A stretch of 64,000 nucleotides of DNA from Rhodoferax ferrireducens (GCF_003347515.1 NZ_QEII01000272.1:103927-167926); one strand, 5' to 3'. Counted from the stretch's first letter, positions 1 to 9,400 are shown. Program-made: numbers and translations. Notes: generated by a model from the sequence alone, not told the origin.

Positions 1-645
1 AAACTCGGTCCGCTGCACACGCTTCAGGGCCCACGAATCGTCTGCCCCATAGCTTGCGGCCTCAGCCTGGACCATGGACATCAGGAAACCCTGGCTGTCG
101 AATTCGAAGATGCGCACGCCGCGCATGCTGCCGTCCGACTCCATCGCGTTGACGTTGACGGCGTACTGCGAATGCTGCTGCCTTTCCTTCAGCCACGCGC
201 CGGTCTGGCCTATGGTGATGCGCCCCTGGTAACGGGCTTTGAGGAGTTGCGCCGTGCGGTCGGCGACGGGGGAGAGATAGTCCCCAACGGCAAAGGTCAA
301 CAGCACAAAGCCCAAGCCCAGGAGCAGCAGCGTCCTCAGCGCTCGCCAGGGCCCCAGTCCACTGGTTCGCAAAATGGTGAACTCCGAGCTCTGGGCAAAT
401 CGCGCCATCACAAAGATGGTGCCGATCAGAACGGCAATGGGCAGCAGTTCATAGAGGTGACTTGGAATCATCAGTGCCACGTAGGTCACCGCGTGCACGA
501 GCCGATAGCCGGCGGCCGCATTGCGTCCAAGTGACTGGATTTCTTCCACAAAGTCAAAAAAGAAGAACAGCGAGAGAAACCCCAGGATGACAAAAGCCAC
601 CGCGTACAGTACCTCGCCATAAATCAGACGTCGAATGGTCTTCAT
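1..645 (-). CDS. lptG: LPS export permease LptG (5' part, runs off window)
   Basis: Only the first 215 codons are in the window; the gene continues past position 1. The start (ATG at 645) is followed by MKTIRRLIYGEVL and a strongly hydrophobic first segment, then further membrane helices and a soluble beta-rich part, as in the YjgP/YjgQ family. With LptF it forms the inner-membrane permease of the LptB2FG ABC exporter, which lifts LPS from the membrane to the periplasmic bridge. Its start overlaps the lptF stop by 4 bp (ATGA), so the two are translationally coupled. The assignment to LptG rather than a second LptF rests on gene order and the N-terminal sequence style. Confidence 0.88.
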   Translation of the reverse strand, partial: MKTIRRLIYGEVLYAVAFVILGFLSLFFFFDFVEEIQSLGRNAAAGYRLVHAVTYVALMIPSHLYELLPIAVLIGTIFVMARFAQSSEFTILRTSGLGPWRALRTLLLLGLGFVLLTFAVGDYLSPVADRTAQLLKARYQGRITIGQTGAWLKERQQHSQYAVNVNAMESDGSMRGVRIFEFDSQGFLMSMVQAEAASYGADDSWALKRVQRTEF

Positions 646-1754
646 GTCGCGGCCCTGCGGAAGAGGGAGGCACGCAGGTCAACCAGCGTGCGCCAGTCCC
701 AGTTGTTGTGGCCTTTGGCGAGCCAGAGGGTTCCCAGCACCAGCGTACTACCGTGCAAGCCCAACAGGAAGCCGCCAAAGCTGAATTTGCCAGACGCAAT
801 CCAGCTTTGGCCCAGGGTCAAGAGGTTGTAATACAGGACGAAAGCAAACAGGGAAAAAACCAGGTTCGCACTGCGCCCAACGCGTGGGTTGACGCTGGAA
901 ACGGCCACGCCAATGATCACGAAATTGATGGCAGCCAGAATCAATCCAATGCGCCAGGAGAGTTCCGCCAGGTTGGGCAGGGTCAAGTTTTTCAGCAAGG
1001 CCAGGGTGGGGCGTGTATTGACCGCGACGTCATCCGTGGCCCCGGGCATGTCTACGCCGACCTTGATGCCGTATTCTTCGAACTCGCTTATTTTTAGTTC
1101 AGATTTTCCGACCACACTTTCCAGCCGCTGCCCGTTGCTGAGCATCAAAAATCGGCCCTGATCTACCGTCTGAATGCGGCCGCTGCGGGCAGAGGTGATG
1201 GTCTCCTTGTCGGATTCGGTCGTGGCAATGAAGACGTTGGAGCCGGACTGCTTGCCGGTGGCGTCTTTTTCCACAAAAAACACCCGGTTTCCTGTCGCCG
1301 ACTCCTGAAACTGGCCGGGTTGAATGCGCTCAATGTCCCCCCGCTTCTCGTATTGCTCCTTCATGGTTTCTATTTTCTGGTTGGACCAGGGCAGCACCAG
1401 CAGTGCCAGTGCCATGACGACCAGCAACACGGGCCAGGCAAACCGGAACAAGGGGCCAAGCAAGGCGGACAGGCCCCTGCCGCTGGTGAACCAGATCACC
1501 ATCTCGCTGTCGCTGTACATGCGCGACAAGGTCGCAATGATCGAGATGAACAGGCTCATGGTCAGAATGGTTGGCATGTAGGCGAGCACGGTGTAGCCCA
1601 TGACCAGCATCACGTCGGACGGGTTGAAGCTGCCGCGCGAGGCCTGCCCGAGGGTGCGGATCAGCGTCATGGTCATGACGACGGTCGCCAGCACGATCAG
1701 TGTCGCGCCAAAACTGCGCGCCAGCTCCTTGCGAATGGACGAATGGAATAACAT
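642..1754 (-). CDS. lptF: LPS export permease LptF
   Basis: 370 residues from ATG 1754 (MLFHSSIRKELARSFG). A longer frame reaches 1802, but the extra N-terminus has no family resemblance. Hydrophobic helices lie at both ends, around a soluble periplasmic domain (roughly residues 110-260), the typical LptF/LptG layout of six transmembrane segments. It is the partner of LptG in the LPS export ABC transporter. It is transcribed divergently from pepA across about 80 bp, an arrangement common in beta- and gammaproteobacteria. The length is normal for the family (about 360 residues). Confidence 0.9.
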   Translation of the reverse strand: MLFHSSIRKELARSFGATLIVLATVVMTMTLIRTLGQASRGSFNPSDVMLVMGYTVLAYMPTILTMSLFISIIATLSRMYSDSEMVIWFTSGRGLSALLGPLFRFAWPVLLVVMALALLVLPWSNQKIETMKEQYEKRGDIERIQPGQFQESATGNRVFFVEKDATGKQSGSNVFIATTESDKETITSARSGRIQTVDQGRFLMLSNGQRLESVVGKSELKISEFEEYGIKVGVDMPGATDDVAVNTRPTLALLKNLTLPNLAELSWRIGLILAAINFVIIGVAVSSVNPRVGRSANLVFSLFAFVLYYNLLTLGQSWIASGKFSFGGFLLGLHGSTLVLGTLWLAKGHNNWDWRTLVDLRASLFRRAAT

Positions 1755-1835
1755 AGGATGAGAATTTGCCGGACGGCTCGCAGCTACGCAATAGCTGCGC
1801 AAGCGCCGTCCTAAACCAATTAGAAAAGCTGAATT

Positions 1836-3284
1836 ATGAACTTTGAACTCAAGACCTTTGACCTGAGCGGCGCAGCCAATGAGAAATGCGACGCCCTGAT
1901 TGTGCTGCTGGGCAGCTCCTTCAAGCCTGGAAAAGACGTTTTGTCAGTGATGGCAGCGCAGGCATTCAAGGCAGGGGATCTGGAGAGTGCGCCGGGCAAG
2001 CCGGGCAAGCCACTGGTTTTATACCGACTCGCCGGGGTGGCTTGTTCGCGTGCCGTGCTGGCCAGTGTCGGCGATGGATCGGCCAAAGAGGTGCGCCAAG
2101 CAGTCGCTGCCGCAGTGGCGGCAGTCAAGTCAACCCAGGTCAAGAAACTGGTGCTCTGTTTTGCCACCTTGCCGCAGGAAGACGCCGTCCGCGCCGCTGT
2201 CATGGCCGTTGCCGAGGCCAGTTATGTATTCACGACCACCAAATCAAAGCCCGAGGGCAGGGCAATTCAACGCGTCATCGTGGGCTTGCCGAGTGCACCG
2301 AAGTTCAAACCTGTTTTTGACCAGGTGGTTGCCGCCGTGGCGGGTATGGAGTTCGCTAAAGAATGGGCCAATCGACCGGCCAACCACGCCACGCCGACCC
2401 TGTTGGCGGGCGCCGCCCGATCACTGGCCAAGTTGCCCCATATCAAGTGCGAAGTGCTTGGCCCCAAGGAAGTGGCCAAGCTGGAGATGGGTTCGTTCAT
2501 GGCGGTCGCCCAGGGGTCTGAGGAACCTCTGCGCTTTATTGTGTTGCGCTACGACGGTACGGTGAAGTCCGAGGCGCCCACGGTTCTGGTGGGCAAGGGC
2601 ATCACTTTTGACAGTGGCGGCATTTCCATCAAGCCCGCGGCCGAGATGGACGAGATGAAGTTCGACATGTCAGGTGCCGCCAGTGTGTTGGGCGTTTTTC
2701 GGGCCCTGGCAGAGCTGAAGCCCGCCATCAACGTGATCGGCTTGATTCCCTCGTGTGAAAACCTGCTCAATGGCCGGGCCGTCAAACCGGGCGATGTGGT
2801 GACCAGCATGAGCGGTCAGACCATTGAAATTCTCAATACCGATGCCGAAGGTCGATTGGTGCTGTGCGATGCACTGACCTATGCCGAGCGCTTCAAACCC
2901 CGTGCCGTGGTGGACATCGCCACGCTCACCGGTGCCTGCGTAGTGGCCTTGGGTGCGGTGCGCAGCGGCCTTTTCTGCGCGAATGAGGAATTGGCCGCAG
3001 CCCTGTTGACAGCGGGAGATACCTCGCTTGATCTGTGCTGGCGCATGCCTTTGGACGACGATTACGCCGAGGGCCTCAAATCCAATTTTGCCGATGTTGC
3101 CAACGTGGGCGGACGCGCCGGCGGCGCCATCACAGCGGCCAAGTTTCTGCAACGATTCACCGGCAAGTTTCCCTGGGCTCACCTGGACATTGCCGGAACG
3201 GCCTGGAAGAGCGGAGCCGCCAAAGGTGCGACTGGCCGCCCGGTCGCGCTGCTGCTGGAATACCTGCTGACTTCAGCAAAATAA
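1836..3284 (+). CDS. pepA: Cytosol (leucyl) aminopeptidase PepA
   Basis: 482 residues, M17 family. The C-terminal catalytic half carries the metal-binding stretch KGITFDSGGISIK near residues 254-266 and the family signature NTDAEGRL at about 334-341. These residues bind two metal ions and activate water to remove N-terminal amino acids from peptides. The N-terminal half is the variable macro-like domain. In some bacteria PepA also binds DNA in site-specific recombination; nothing here tests that. It is followed by holC after a short gap, probably co-transcribed. Confidence 0.95.
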   Translation: MNFELKTFDLSGAANEKCDALIVLLGSSFKPGKDVLSVMAAQAFKAGDLESAPGKPGKPLVLYRLAGVACSRAVLASVGDGSAKEVRQAVAAAVAAVKSTQVKKLVLCFATLPQEDAVRAAVMAVAEASYVFTTTKSKPEGRAIQRVIVGLPSAPKFKPVFDQVVAAVAGMEFAKEWANRPANHATPTLLAGAARSLAKLPHIKCEVLGPKEVAKLEMGSFMAVAQGSEEPLRFIVLRYDGTVKSEAPTVLVGKGITFDSGGISIKPAAEMDEMKFDMSGAASVLGVFRALAELKPAINVIGLIPSCENLLNGRAVKPGDVVTSMSGQTIEILNTDAEGRLVLCDALTYAERFKPRAVVDIATLTGACVVALGAVRSGLFCANEELAAALLTAGDTSLDLCWRMPLDDDYAEGLKSNFADVANVGGRAGGAITAAKFLQRFTGKFPWAHLDIAGTAWKSGAAKGATGRPVALLLEYLLTSAK

Positions 3285-3301
3285 AGCAGGTGGCATTGAA
3301 T

Positions 3302-3733
3302 ATGACGGAGGTGGCATTTCACTTCAACGCACCTGATCGCGTGGCCTATGCCTGTCGTTTGTTGAGAAAGGCCGTGAGCAATGGTGCAAAGATTGTGGTG
3401 ACGGGCCACGCTGACACACTGCAGGCGCTGGACAGCGCGCTGTGGACTTTCTCACCGGTGGATTTTGTGGCGCATTGTTATCTGGAGAGCGACGCCTGGG
3501 TCGTGGCGGCGTCGCCCGTGATTCTGGCGCCATCGATTGAGTCCGTGCCCCATCAGCAGGTGCTACTCAATATCGGCCATCTCGTGCCAAGCGGTTTTGA
3601 GCGGTTTGAGCGTGTGATTGAGGTCGTTGGAATGGAAGACGATGACCGTCAGCATGCACGAAGCCGCTGGAAGCATTACACCGAGCAAGGCTTCACTATC
3701 AAGCGCCATGATCTGGCTTTGAAACCTTCATAG
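3302..3733 (+). CDS. holC: DNA polymerase III chi subunit
   Basis: 143 residues from ATG 3302 (MTEVAFHFNAPDRVAYACRL). The frame opens further upstream inside pepA, but this start sits 17 bp after the pepA stop and gives the normal chi length. Chi belongs to the clamp-loader complex and links it, through psi, to single-strand binding protein. The opening beta strand followed by a Cys/Arg-rich helix and the late HYTEQGF segment fit the DNA_pol3_chi family. Position just behind pepA is a conserved proteobacterial arrangement and supports the call. Confidence 0.87.
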   Translation: MTEVAFHFNAPDRVAYACRLLRKAVSNGAKIVVTGHADTLQALDSALWTFSPVDFVAHCYLESDAWVVAASPVILAPSIESVPHQQVLLNIGHLVPSGFERFERVIEVVGMEDDDRQHARSRWKHYTEQGFTIKRHDLALKPS

Positions 3734-3735
3734 CG

Positions 3736-4047
3736 ATGAACACCATACCCCGAAATCTGCCGCGATTTTTGCCAACCTTGACTGAAGTTGTGCATCCGGA
3801 CGAGTTGGTCCGCATGGCGGTGCCGGCGCTGCCGGGAGTTGATGAGACAGTATCGCTCGTGATGCAGAGGGTGGAGCCGGTGATCGAGCGTCGGCTGCGC
3901 GAAGAAGCCGATGTCATGCTTCGCAATATGGTGGCCGAACAACTGCAACGCTTGAGTGCGGGCCTCCGGCAAGAACTTGAAATTGTCGTGCGTCAGGCCG
4001 TGTCTGAGGTGATGACATCTCAGTCAAGTCAGCATAAGTTGAAATAA
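3736..4047 (+). CDS. Conserved hypothetical protein behind holC
   Basis: 103 residues starting 2 bp after the holC stop, so almost certainly in the same operon. The first half is proline- and hydrophobic-rich; the second half is a long charged amphipathic helix (IERRLREEADVMLRNMVAEQ and onward) that could form a coiled coil. No catalytic motif or signal peptide is visible. Small proteins of this kind follow holC in related betaproteobacteria, but I know of no established function. Confidence 0.65.
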   Translation: MNTIPRNLPRFLPTLTEVVHPDELVRMAVPALPGVDETVSLVMQRVEPVIERRLREEADVMLRNMVAEQLQRLSAGLRQELEIVVRQAVSEVMTSQSSQHKLK

Positions 4048-4160
4048 TGATGCATTACGCCACAGCTCGGTGTCTTCCCTATGTTTTTGGCTCAGAAATT
4101 GCGTTATCGTGCCGGGTGTGGAACGATTAGGTTCACATTTTTTTAACTATGGAGTTGTCT

Positions 4161-5291
4161 ATGCAAATGAAATTAAGAATTACCGTTGCTGCCGCGATTG
4201 CTGCGGCTGCTGGCGTCGCCATGGCGCAGGACATGGTCGTCAAGATCGGTCACGTTGCCCCGGTTTCGGGCGCGCAAGCGGCATACGGCAAAGACAACGA
4301 GAACGGTGCCCGCATGGCTATTGAAGATCTGAACGCCGCTGGCGTGATGATCGGCGGCAAGAAGGTGAAGTTTGAGCTCTTGGCTGAAGATGATGCAGCT
4401 GATCCCAAACAAGGTGCAGCTGTTGCACAAAAACTGTGCGACGCCAAAGTGGCTGGTGTGGCTGGCCACCTGAACTCGGGCACCACCATCCCTGCGTCCA
4501 AGATTTACAACGATTGTGGGATTCCCATGGTCACCCCCTCTGCAACCAACCCCAACCTGACCAAGCCTGGCTACAAGACCACATTCCGCTTGCTGGCAAA
4601 TGACAATGCACTGGGTGCAGGCTTGGCTCTTTACGCCGCGGACACTTTAAAGCTCAAGCGCATCGCCGTAATTGATGACCGTACCGCTTACGGTCAAGGC
4701 GTGGCGGATGTGTTCAAGAAGATTGCAGCATCCAAAGGCATCACCATCGTTGACGAACAGTTCACCACCGACAAGTCCGTTGACTTCATGTCCATCCTGA
4801 CGTCCATCAAGGGCAAGACTCCGGACGGCGTTTTCTTCGGTGGTATGGACCCCCAAGCCGGCCCGATGCTGCGTCAGATGGAACAACTCGGTCTGAGCAA
4901 CGTCAAGTACTTTGGTGGCGATGGCATCTGCACCAATGACCTGATCAAACAGGCTGCCGGCGCCAAAACGCTGGAGAACGTGGTTTGCGCTGAAGGTGGC
5001 GCATCGTTGGAAAAAATGCCCAGCGGTGCCACCTGGAAAAAGCGTTATGACGCCAAGTACCCAGGTCAGTTCCAGGTTTACAGCCCTTACGTCTATGACG
5101 CCATCCACGTGTTGGTGGATGCCATGAAGCGTGCCGGCAGTGCAGACCCCAAGGTTTACACCTCGTTCATCGGCGCGACAAACTACCAGGGCGTCACGAC
5201 CAAAGTACAGTTCGAGTCAAATGGCGAGTTGAAAAACCCTGCCATGACCCTGTATACCTACAAGGCCGGCAAGAAGGTCGCACTGAACTAA
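4161..5291 (+). CDS. Branched-chain amino acid ABC transporter substrate-binding protein
   Basis: 376 residues from ATG 4161. An in-frame ATG at 4149 exists, but GGAG at 4151-4154 lies at the right distance to be the ribosome binding site for 4161. A signal peptide with an Ala-rich core ends near AMA-QD (about residue 22), so the protein is periplasmic. The mature part begins VKIGHVAPVSGAQAAYGKDN, typical of the LivJ/LivK type-I periplasmic binding fold. The likely ligand is leucine/isoleucine/valine or a related amino acid. No permease or ATPase genes flank it, so it must work with components encoded elsewhere. A strong terminator follows. Confidence 0.9.
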   Translation: MQMKLRITVAAAIAAAAGVAMAQDMVVKIGHVAPVSGAQAAYGKDNENGARMAIEDLNAAGVMIGGKKVKFELLAEDDAADPKQGAAVAQKLCDAKVAGVAGHLNSGTTIPASKIYNDCGIPMVTPSATNPNLTKPGYKTTFRLLANDNALGAGLALYAADTLKLKRIAVIDDRTAYGQGVADVFKKIAASKGITIVDEQFTTDKSVDFMSILTSIKGKTPDGVFFGGMDPQAGPMLRQMEQLGLSNVKYFGGDGICTNDLIKQAAGAKTLENVVCAEGGASLEKMPSGATWKKRYDAKYPGQFQVYSPYVYDAIHVLVDAMKRAGSADPKVYTSFIGATNYQGVTTKVQFESNGELKNPAMTLYTYKAGKKVALN

Positions 5292-5310
5292 TTCAGTTTT
5301 ATTCAGAGCC

Positions 5311-5340
5311 GAAAAAAGCCGCCTTCGGGTGGCTTTTTTC
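5311..5340 (+). terminator. Rho-independent terminator after the binding-protein gene
   Basis: A perfect A-tract/GC stem (GAAAAAAGCC, then GGCTTTTTTC) closes a short loop 20 bp after the stop at 5291. The descending arm ends in a run of six T. It is nearly symmetric, so it could also act on the opposite strand. Confidence 0.85.
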
Positions 5341-5400
5341 TTGCCCCTTCGGTCCGCACGGCGGAAATAGGGCCTTGGCTCGGCTAAAATACGAGTTGCT

Positions 5401-5490
5401 GGAGCGGTGGATGAGCGGTTTAAGTCATACGCCTGGAAAGCGTACGAGGGGTAAAACCCTCCGCGGGTTCGAATCCCGCCTGCTCCGCCA
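5401..5490 (+). tRNA. tRNA-Ser (anticodon GGA)
   Basis: A 90 nt class II tRNA. The acceptor stem GGAGCGG pairs with the 3' strand CTGCTCC (one G-T pair) and CCA is encoded (5488-5490). The anticodon loop reads CTGGAAA, giving GGA. A long variable arm follows, and the T arm holds GGTTCGAATCC. A TAAAAT -10-like box at 5385-5390 may be its promoter. It is free-standing between two terminators. Confidence 0.95.
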
Positions 5491-5528
5491 GTAACACATG
5501 TCTTGAATCATCCGCAGACATACAGAAT

Positions 5529-5567
5529 CCCGCAGTTCTCTTTGAGAGCTGCGGGTTTTTTGTTTTT
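5529..5567 (+). terminator. Terminator after tRNA-Ser
   Basis: A 12 bp stem with one G-T pair (CCCGCAGTTCTC against GAGAGCTGCGGG) and a three-base loop is followed by TTTTTTGTTTTT. It ends the tRNA transcript and lies just before the convergent slipin gene. Confidence 0.85.
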
Positions 5568-5588
5568 GCTCTCTAACTTTTATCCTAA

Positions 5589-6500
5589 CTACGCCCGCTG
5601 CGTTTGCACCATTTTCATGGCCGATGAAATCAGCGCGGACACTTCGGTCATGTTGCTGGGCACGATGAGGGTTGTAGTGGCATCTGCTGCCACTTTTGAA
5701 TAAGCATCCACGGCTCTTTCAGCCACCTTGAGTTGCACGGCTTCAGCGCCACCGGGCTGGCGAATCGCGGCGGCAATACGCTCGATCGCGCCGGCGGTCG
5801 CCTCGGCAACGGCGGTGATGGATTGGGCGTCGCCCTGGGCCTTGTTGATCACGGCTTGTTTCTCGCCTTCAGAGCGGGCAATAAAGGCTTCACGCTCGCC
5901 GGTGGCAATATTGATCTGCTCCTGGCGACGGCCTTCGGACGCGGCAATCAGCGCGCGTTTTTCGCGCTCCGCAGTGATCTGCTGCTGCATGGCGTGCAAG
6001 ATCTCCTTGGGCGGCGTCAGATCCTTGATCTCATAGCGCAGCACCTTGACGCCCCAGTTCAGGGCGGCCTCGTCAATGGCCTGCACCACCTGGGCGTTGA
6101 TGATGTCGCGTTCTTCAAAGGTTTTATCCAGCTCTAGCTTGCCGATGACCGAACGCAGCGAGGTCTGCGCCAACTGGGAGATGGCCATGATGTAGTTGCT
6201 TGAGCCATAGCTGGCACGCATGGCGTCCGTCACCTGAAAATAGAGGATGCCGTCGACCTGCAACTGGGTGTTGTCGCGTGTGATACAGACCTGGCTGGCA
6301 ATATCCAGGGGGATTTCCTTGAGGATGTGTTTGTAGGCGACCTTGTCCACAAAGGGCATCAAGAAGCTCAAGCCTGGCGTCAGGGTGCCGTTGTATTTTC
6401 CAAGGCGTTCGACGACCCAGGCGTGCTGCTGCGGCACCACTTTGACCGACTGCGTGATAAACACAGCCGCGATGACGAACAAAATTATTGCGATTTCCAT
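5589..6500 (-). CDS. Slipin/stomatin-like SPFH membrane protein (QmcA-type)
   Basis: 303 residues. One N-terminal membrane helix (residues 1-20, MEIAIILFVIAAVFITQSVK) is followed by a band-7/SPFH domain opening QQHAWVVERLGKYNGTLTPG. A charged Ala/Glu-rich helical stretch (about 180-250: ITAEREKRALIAASEGRRQE and onward) drives oligomerisation. Such proteins form ring-like scaffolds in membrane microdomains. The gene follows nfeD on the same strand after 43 bp; slipin and NfeD partners are commonly encoded together, which supports both calls. Confidence 0.88.
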   Translation of the reverse strand: MEIAIILFVIAAVFITQSVKVVPQQHAWVVERLGKYNGTLTPGLSFLMPFVDKVAYKHILKEIPLDIASQVCITRDNTQLQVDGILYFQVTDAMRASYGSSNYIMAISQLAQTSLRSVIGKLELDKTFEERDIINAQVVQAIDEAALNWGVKVLRYEIKDLTPPKEILHAMQQQITAEREKRALIAASEGRRQEQINIATGEREAFIARSEGEKQAVINKAQGDAQSITAVAEATAGAIERIAAAIRQPGGAEAVQLKVAERAVDAYSKVAADATTTLIVPSNMTEVSALISSAMKMVQTQRA

Positions 6501-6543
6501 CAGTTTTCCCAGTTAACCCCAACAGGACGTCGTTGGCACATTT

Positions 6544-6969
6544 TTATGATTTTTTGACGATCAATTGGCTACCGACCACTTCCACCACGTTGTGGAGTCC
6601 GGGCGATGGTGTGGCGCCCGGCAGGAGTGACACGGTCCAATTGGCGCCCCGGTATTTCACGGTGCTTGTGCCGTCCGGGCGCCAGGCCTCGACGTGAACG
6701 GTCGCGCCAACATCCATATTGACATCGTGATTGGCGCTGGCGGGGAGGGCGGACGGTGTTTTTTGTTTGTATCGGCGCCAGGCCACGACGGACCCACCGC
6801 CGACGAGGGCTGCCACGACCAGTTGCAGGGTGGCTGTGGCGCCCAGGTGAGCGGCGATGGCCGCTGCGACAAACCCCATGGAGAGCATGAGCAAATAGAA
6901 CGTCCCGGTCACCAACTCGACTGCGATGACAGCACCTGCCAGTACCCACCAGATCGTTGATTCAGCCAT
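6544..6969 (-). CDS. NfeD-like membrane protein
   Basis: 141 residues from ATG 6969 (MAESTIWWVLAGAVIAVELV); a start at 7026 is open but adds sequence without family features. Two or three hydrophobic helices fill the first half. The C-terminal domain (about 80-141, with VHVEAWRPDGTSTVKYRGANW) is the small OB-fold beta barrel of short NfeD proteins. It lies upstream of the slipin gene in one operon and probably anchors or regulates the slipin oligomer. The serine-protease domain of long NfeD proteins is absent. Confidence 0.83.
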   Translation of the reverse strand: MAESTIWWVLAGAVIAVELVTGTFYLLMLSMGFVAAAIAAHLGATATLQLVVAALVGGGSVVAWRRYKQKTPSALPASANHDVNMDVGATVHVEAWRPDGTSTVKYRGANWTVSLLPGATPSPGLHNVVEVVGSQLIVKKS

Positions 6970-6995
6970 ATCGCCCCTTATTGTGTTTGTAGCGC

Positions 6996-7018
6996 CACAT
7001 TTTGAGTCAAAAAATGTG
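6996..7018. promoter_or_regulatory. Palindrome in the nfeD/decarboxylase divergent region
   Basis: CACATTTT at 6996-7003 and AAAATGTG at 7011-7018 form an 8 bp perfect inverted repeat; TTGAGTCAA (7002-7010) is itself palindromic in the centre. It lies between two divergent starts (6969 and 7099), where an operator would be expected. No factor can be named. Confidence 0.4.
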
Positions 7019-7098
7019 TCGTGCAAGTGACGCGACTTAATAAGTCCTTACACTTCGCGCCTGTTTCTTATTTTTCCCGTGCCTGGCTGGAGTGCCCA

Positions 7099-9387
7099 AT
7101 GAAATTTCGCTTTCCCATCGTCATCATCGACGAAGATTTTCGCTCTGAAAATACCTCTGGTCTGGGTATTCGGGCGCTTGCCCAGGCGATCGAGTCGGAA
7201 GGCCTCGAAGTGCTTGGCGTCACCAGCTATGGCGACCTGAGCCAGTTTGCGCAGCAGCAAAGCCGCGCCAGCGCCTTTATTTTGTCGATCGATGATGAGG
7301 AGTTCACCCCCGGCCCCGATCTGGACCCGGCGGTGCTGAACCTGCGCCATTTCATTGAAGAAGTTCGTCGCAAAAATCTGGATGTGCCTATCTACATCTA
7401 TGGCGAGACCAAGACCTCGCGCCATCTTCCCAATGACATCCTGCGCGAGTTGCATGGTTTCATTCACATGTTCGAGGACACGCCCGAGTTTGTGGCGCGC
7501 CACATCATTCGCGAAGCCAAGAGCTATCTGGAGGGCGTGCAACCTCCTTTCTTCAAAGCCTTGCTGGACTACGCGGAGAACGGTTCGTACTCGTGGCATT
7601 GCCCGGGGCACTCCGGCGGTGTTGCCTTTCTGAAAAGCCCGGTGGGTCAGATGTACCACCAGTTCTATGGCGAAAACATGCTGCGCGCCGACGTTTGCAA
7701 CGCGGTGGAAGAACTCGGTCAACTGCTGGACCATGACGGCGCCATTGGCAAGAGTGAACGCAATGCAGCGCGCATCTTCAATGCCGACCATTGCTTTTTT
7801 GTGACCAATGGCACCAGCACCAGCAACAAGATGGTGTGGCACCATACCGTGGCGCCCAATGACATCGTGGTGGTGGACCGTAATTGCCACAAGTCGAACC
7901 TGCACGCGATCATCATGACCGGGGCGATTCCCGTGTTCTTGAAGCCCACGCGCAACCATTTCGGCATCATCGGACCGATTCCGAAAAGCGAGTTTGAGCC
8001 GGCCGCCATCAAAGCGAAAATCATGGCCAACCCCTTGATTCGAGAGCACCTGCAGGGCGTGGACGTCAGCAAAATCAAACCCCGCATCCTGACCCTGACC
8101 CAGTCCACTTACGACGGCGTGTTGTACAACACCGAAACCGTCAAAGGCATGCTCGATGGCTATGTGGAGAACATCCACTTTGACGAAGCCTGGCTGCCGC
8201 ACGCCGCGTTTCACCCGTTCTACGGCACCTACCATGCCATGGGCAAGAAGCGGACGCGCCCCAAACACGCCATGGTGTATGCGACGCAGTCGATCCACAA
8301 GCTGCTGGCCGGCATCAGCCAGGCCAGCCAGGTGCTGGTGCAAGACTCGCAAACCGTCAAGCTGGACAAGCACCTGTTCAACGAGGCGTATCTGATGCAC
8401 GCCTCGACCTCGCCGCAATACAGCATCATCGCCAGTTGCGACGTGGCCGCCGCCATGATGGAACCCCCCGGCGGCACTGCGCTGGTGGAAGAAAGCATTG
8501 CGGAGGCACTGGACTTCCGCCGTGCCATGCGCAAGATCGATGAAGACTACGGTGACGACTGGTGGTTCAAGGTCTGGGGCCCGGACAAACTGGTAGACGA
8601 AGGCATTGGCCGTGCGGACGACTGGATCATCAAGGGCGAGTCCGCCAAAGCCAAGGCCGGTGTGAACTGGCATGGTTTCGGCAAGATGGCGACCGGATTC
8701 AACATGCTGGACCCGATCAAGTCGACCATCGTGACGCCCGGCATGGACTTGAACGGCAAGTTCGCCAAGACCGGCATTCCGGCCAGCATCGTGACCAAGT
8801 TCCTGGCCGAGCACGGCGTGGTGGTCGAGAAGACCGGGCTCTACAGCTTTTTCATCATGTTCACCATCGGCATCACCAAGGGCCGCTGGAACAGCATGCT
8901 GACCGCCTTGCAGCAATTCAAGGACGACTACGCCAAGAACCAGCCCATGTGGCGCATCCTGCCGGAGTTTTGCCAAAAGCACCCGAAATACGAAAACATG
9001 GGCTTGGCCGACTTGTGCCAGCACATTCACCAGCTTTACGCCAAATATGACATTGCGCGCCTGACCACGGACATGTACCTGAGCGACCTGACGCCGGCCA
9101 TGAAGCCCAGCGATGCCTACGCCCACATTGCGCTGCGCAAGACCGAGCGCGTGGAGATTGACCACCTGGAAGGCCGCATCACGGTCGGCTTGGTGACGCC
9201 GTATCCGCCCGGCATTCCATTGCTGATTCCGGGCGAAGTGTTCAACAAGAAAATCGTGGACTACCTGAAGTTCTCACGCGAGTTCAACGCGCAATGCCCG
9301 GGTTTCGAGACCGACATCCATGGACTGGTGGAAGAGGAAGGCGTTGACGGACAGTTCCGCTACTACGCAGACTGCGTCAAGGTCTGA
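7099..9387 (+). CDS. Orn/Lys/Arg decarboxylase, large inducible type (PLP)
   Basis: 762 residues from ATG 7099 with GGAG at 7089-7092; the frame is open back to 7021. An N-terminal receiver-like wing domain (about 1-130, VIIDEDFRSEN) is followed by a fold-type I PLP domain and the C-terminal substrate domain. The PLP lysine is K401 in ATQSIHKLLAG; HFDEAW and the SWHCPGHSGG motif further support it. The enzyme removes CO2 from a basic amino acid, giving a polyamine or agmatine and consuming protons. Whether arginine, lysine or ornithine is preferred cannot be told from sequence by eye. No antiporter gene is adjacent, unlike classical acid-resistance operons. Confidence 0.9.
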   Translation: MKFRFPIVIIDEDFRSENTSGLGIRALAQAIESEGLEVLGVTSYGDLSQFAQQQSRASAFILSIDDEEFTPGPDLDPAVLNLRHFIEEVRRKNLDVPIYIYGETKTSRHLPNDILRELHGFIHMFEDTPEFVARHIIREAKSYLEGVQPPFFKALLDYAENGSYSWHCPGHSGGVAFLKSPVGQMYHQFYGENMLRADVCNAVEELGQLLDHDGAIGKSERNAARIFNADHCFFVTNGTSTSNKMVWHHTVAPNDIVVVDRNCHKSNLHAIIMTGAIPVFLKPTRNHFGIIGPIPKSEFEPAAIKAKIMANPLIREHLQGVDVSKIKPRILTLTQSTYDGVLYNTETVKGMLDGYVENIHFDEAWLPHAAFHPFYGTYHAMGKKRTRPKHAMVYATQSIHKLLAGISQASQVLVQDSQTVKLDKHLFNEAYLMHASTSPQYSIIASCDVAAAMMEPPGGTALVEESIAEALDFRRAMRKIDEDYGDDWWFKVWGPDKLVDEGIGRADDWIIKGESAKAKAGVNWHGFGKMATGFNMLDPIKSTIVTPGMDLNGKFAKTGIPASIVTKFLAEHGVVVEKTGLYSFFIMFTIGITKGRWNSMLTALQQFKDDYAKNQPMWRILPEFCQKHPKYENMGLADLCQHIHQLYAKYDIARLTTDMYLSDLTPAMKPSDAYAHIALRKTERVEIDHLEGRITVGLVTPYPPGIPLLIPGEVFNKKIVDYLKFSREFNAQCPGFETDIHGLVEEEGVDGQFRYYADCVKV

Positions 9388-9400
9388 CGCAGTCACTATT

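Noticed and set aside
1790..1806. Possible seventh copy of the interspersed repeat (AATAGCTGCGCAAGCGC)
   Set aside because: Only the left half fits and the spacing is wrong; no GGGGGCTAGAGGCC half follows.
7048..9165. 705-codon frame opposite the decarboxylase
   Set aside because: Shadow of a GC-rich coding strand; His/Val/Gln-rich composition without any domain.
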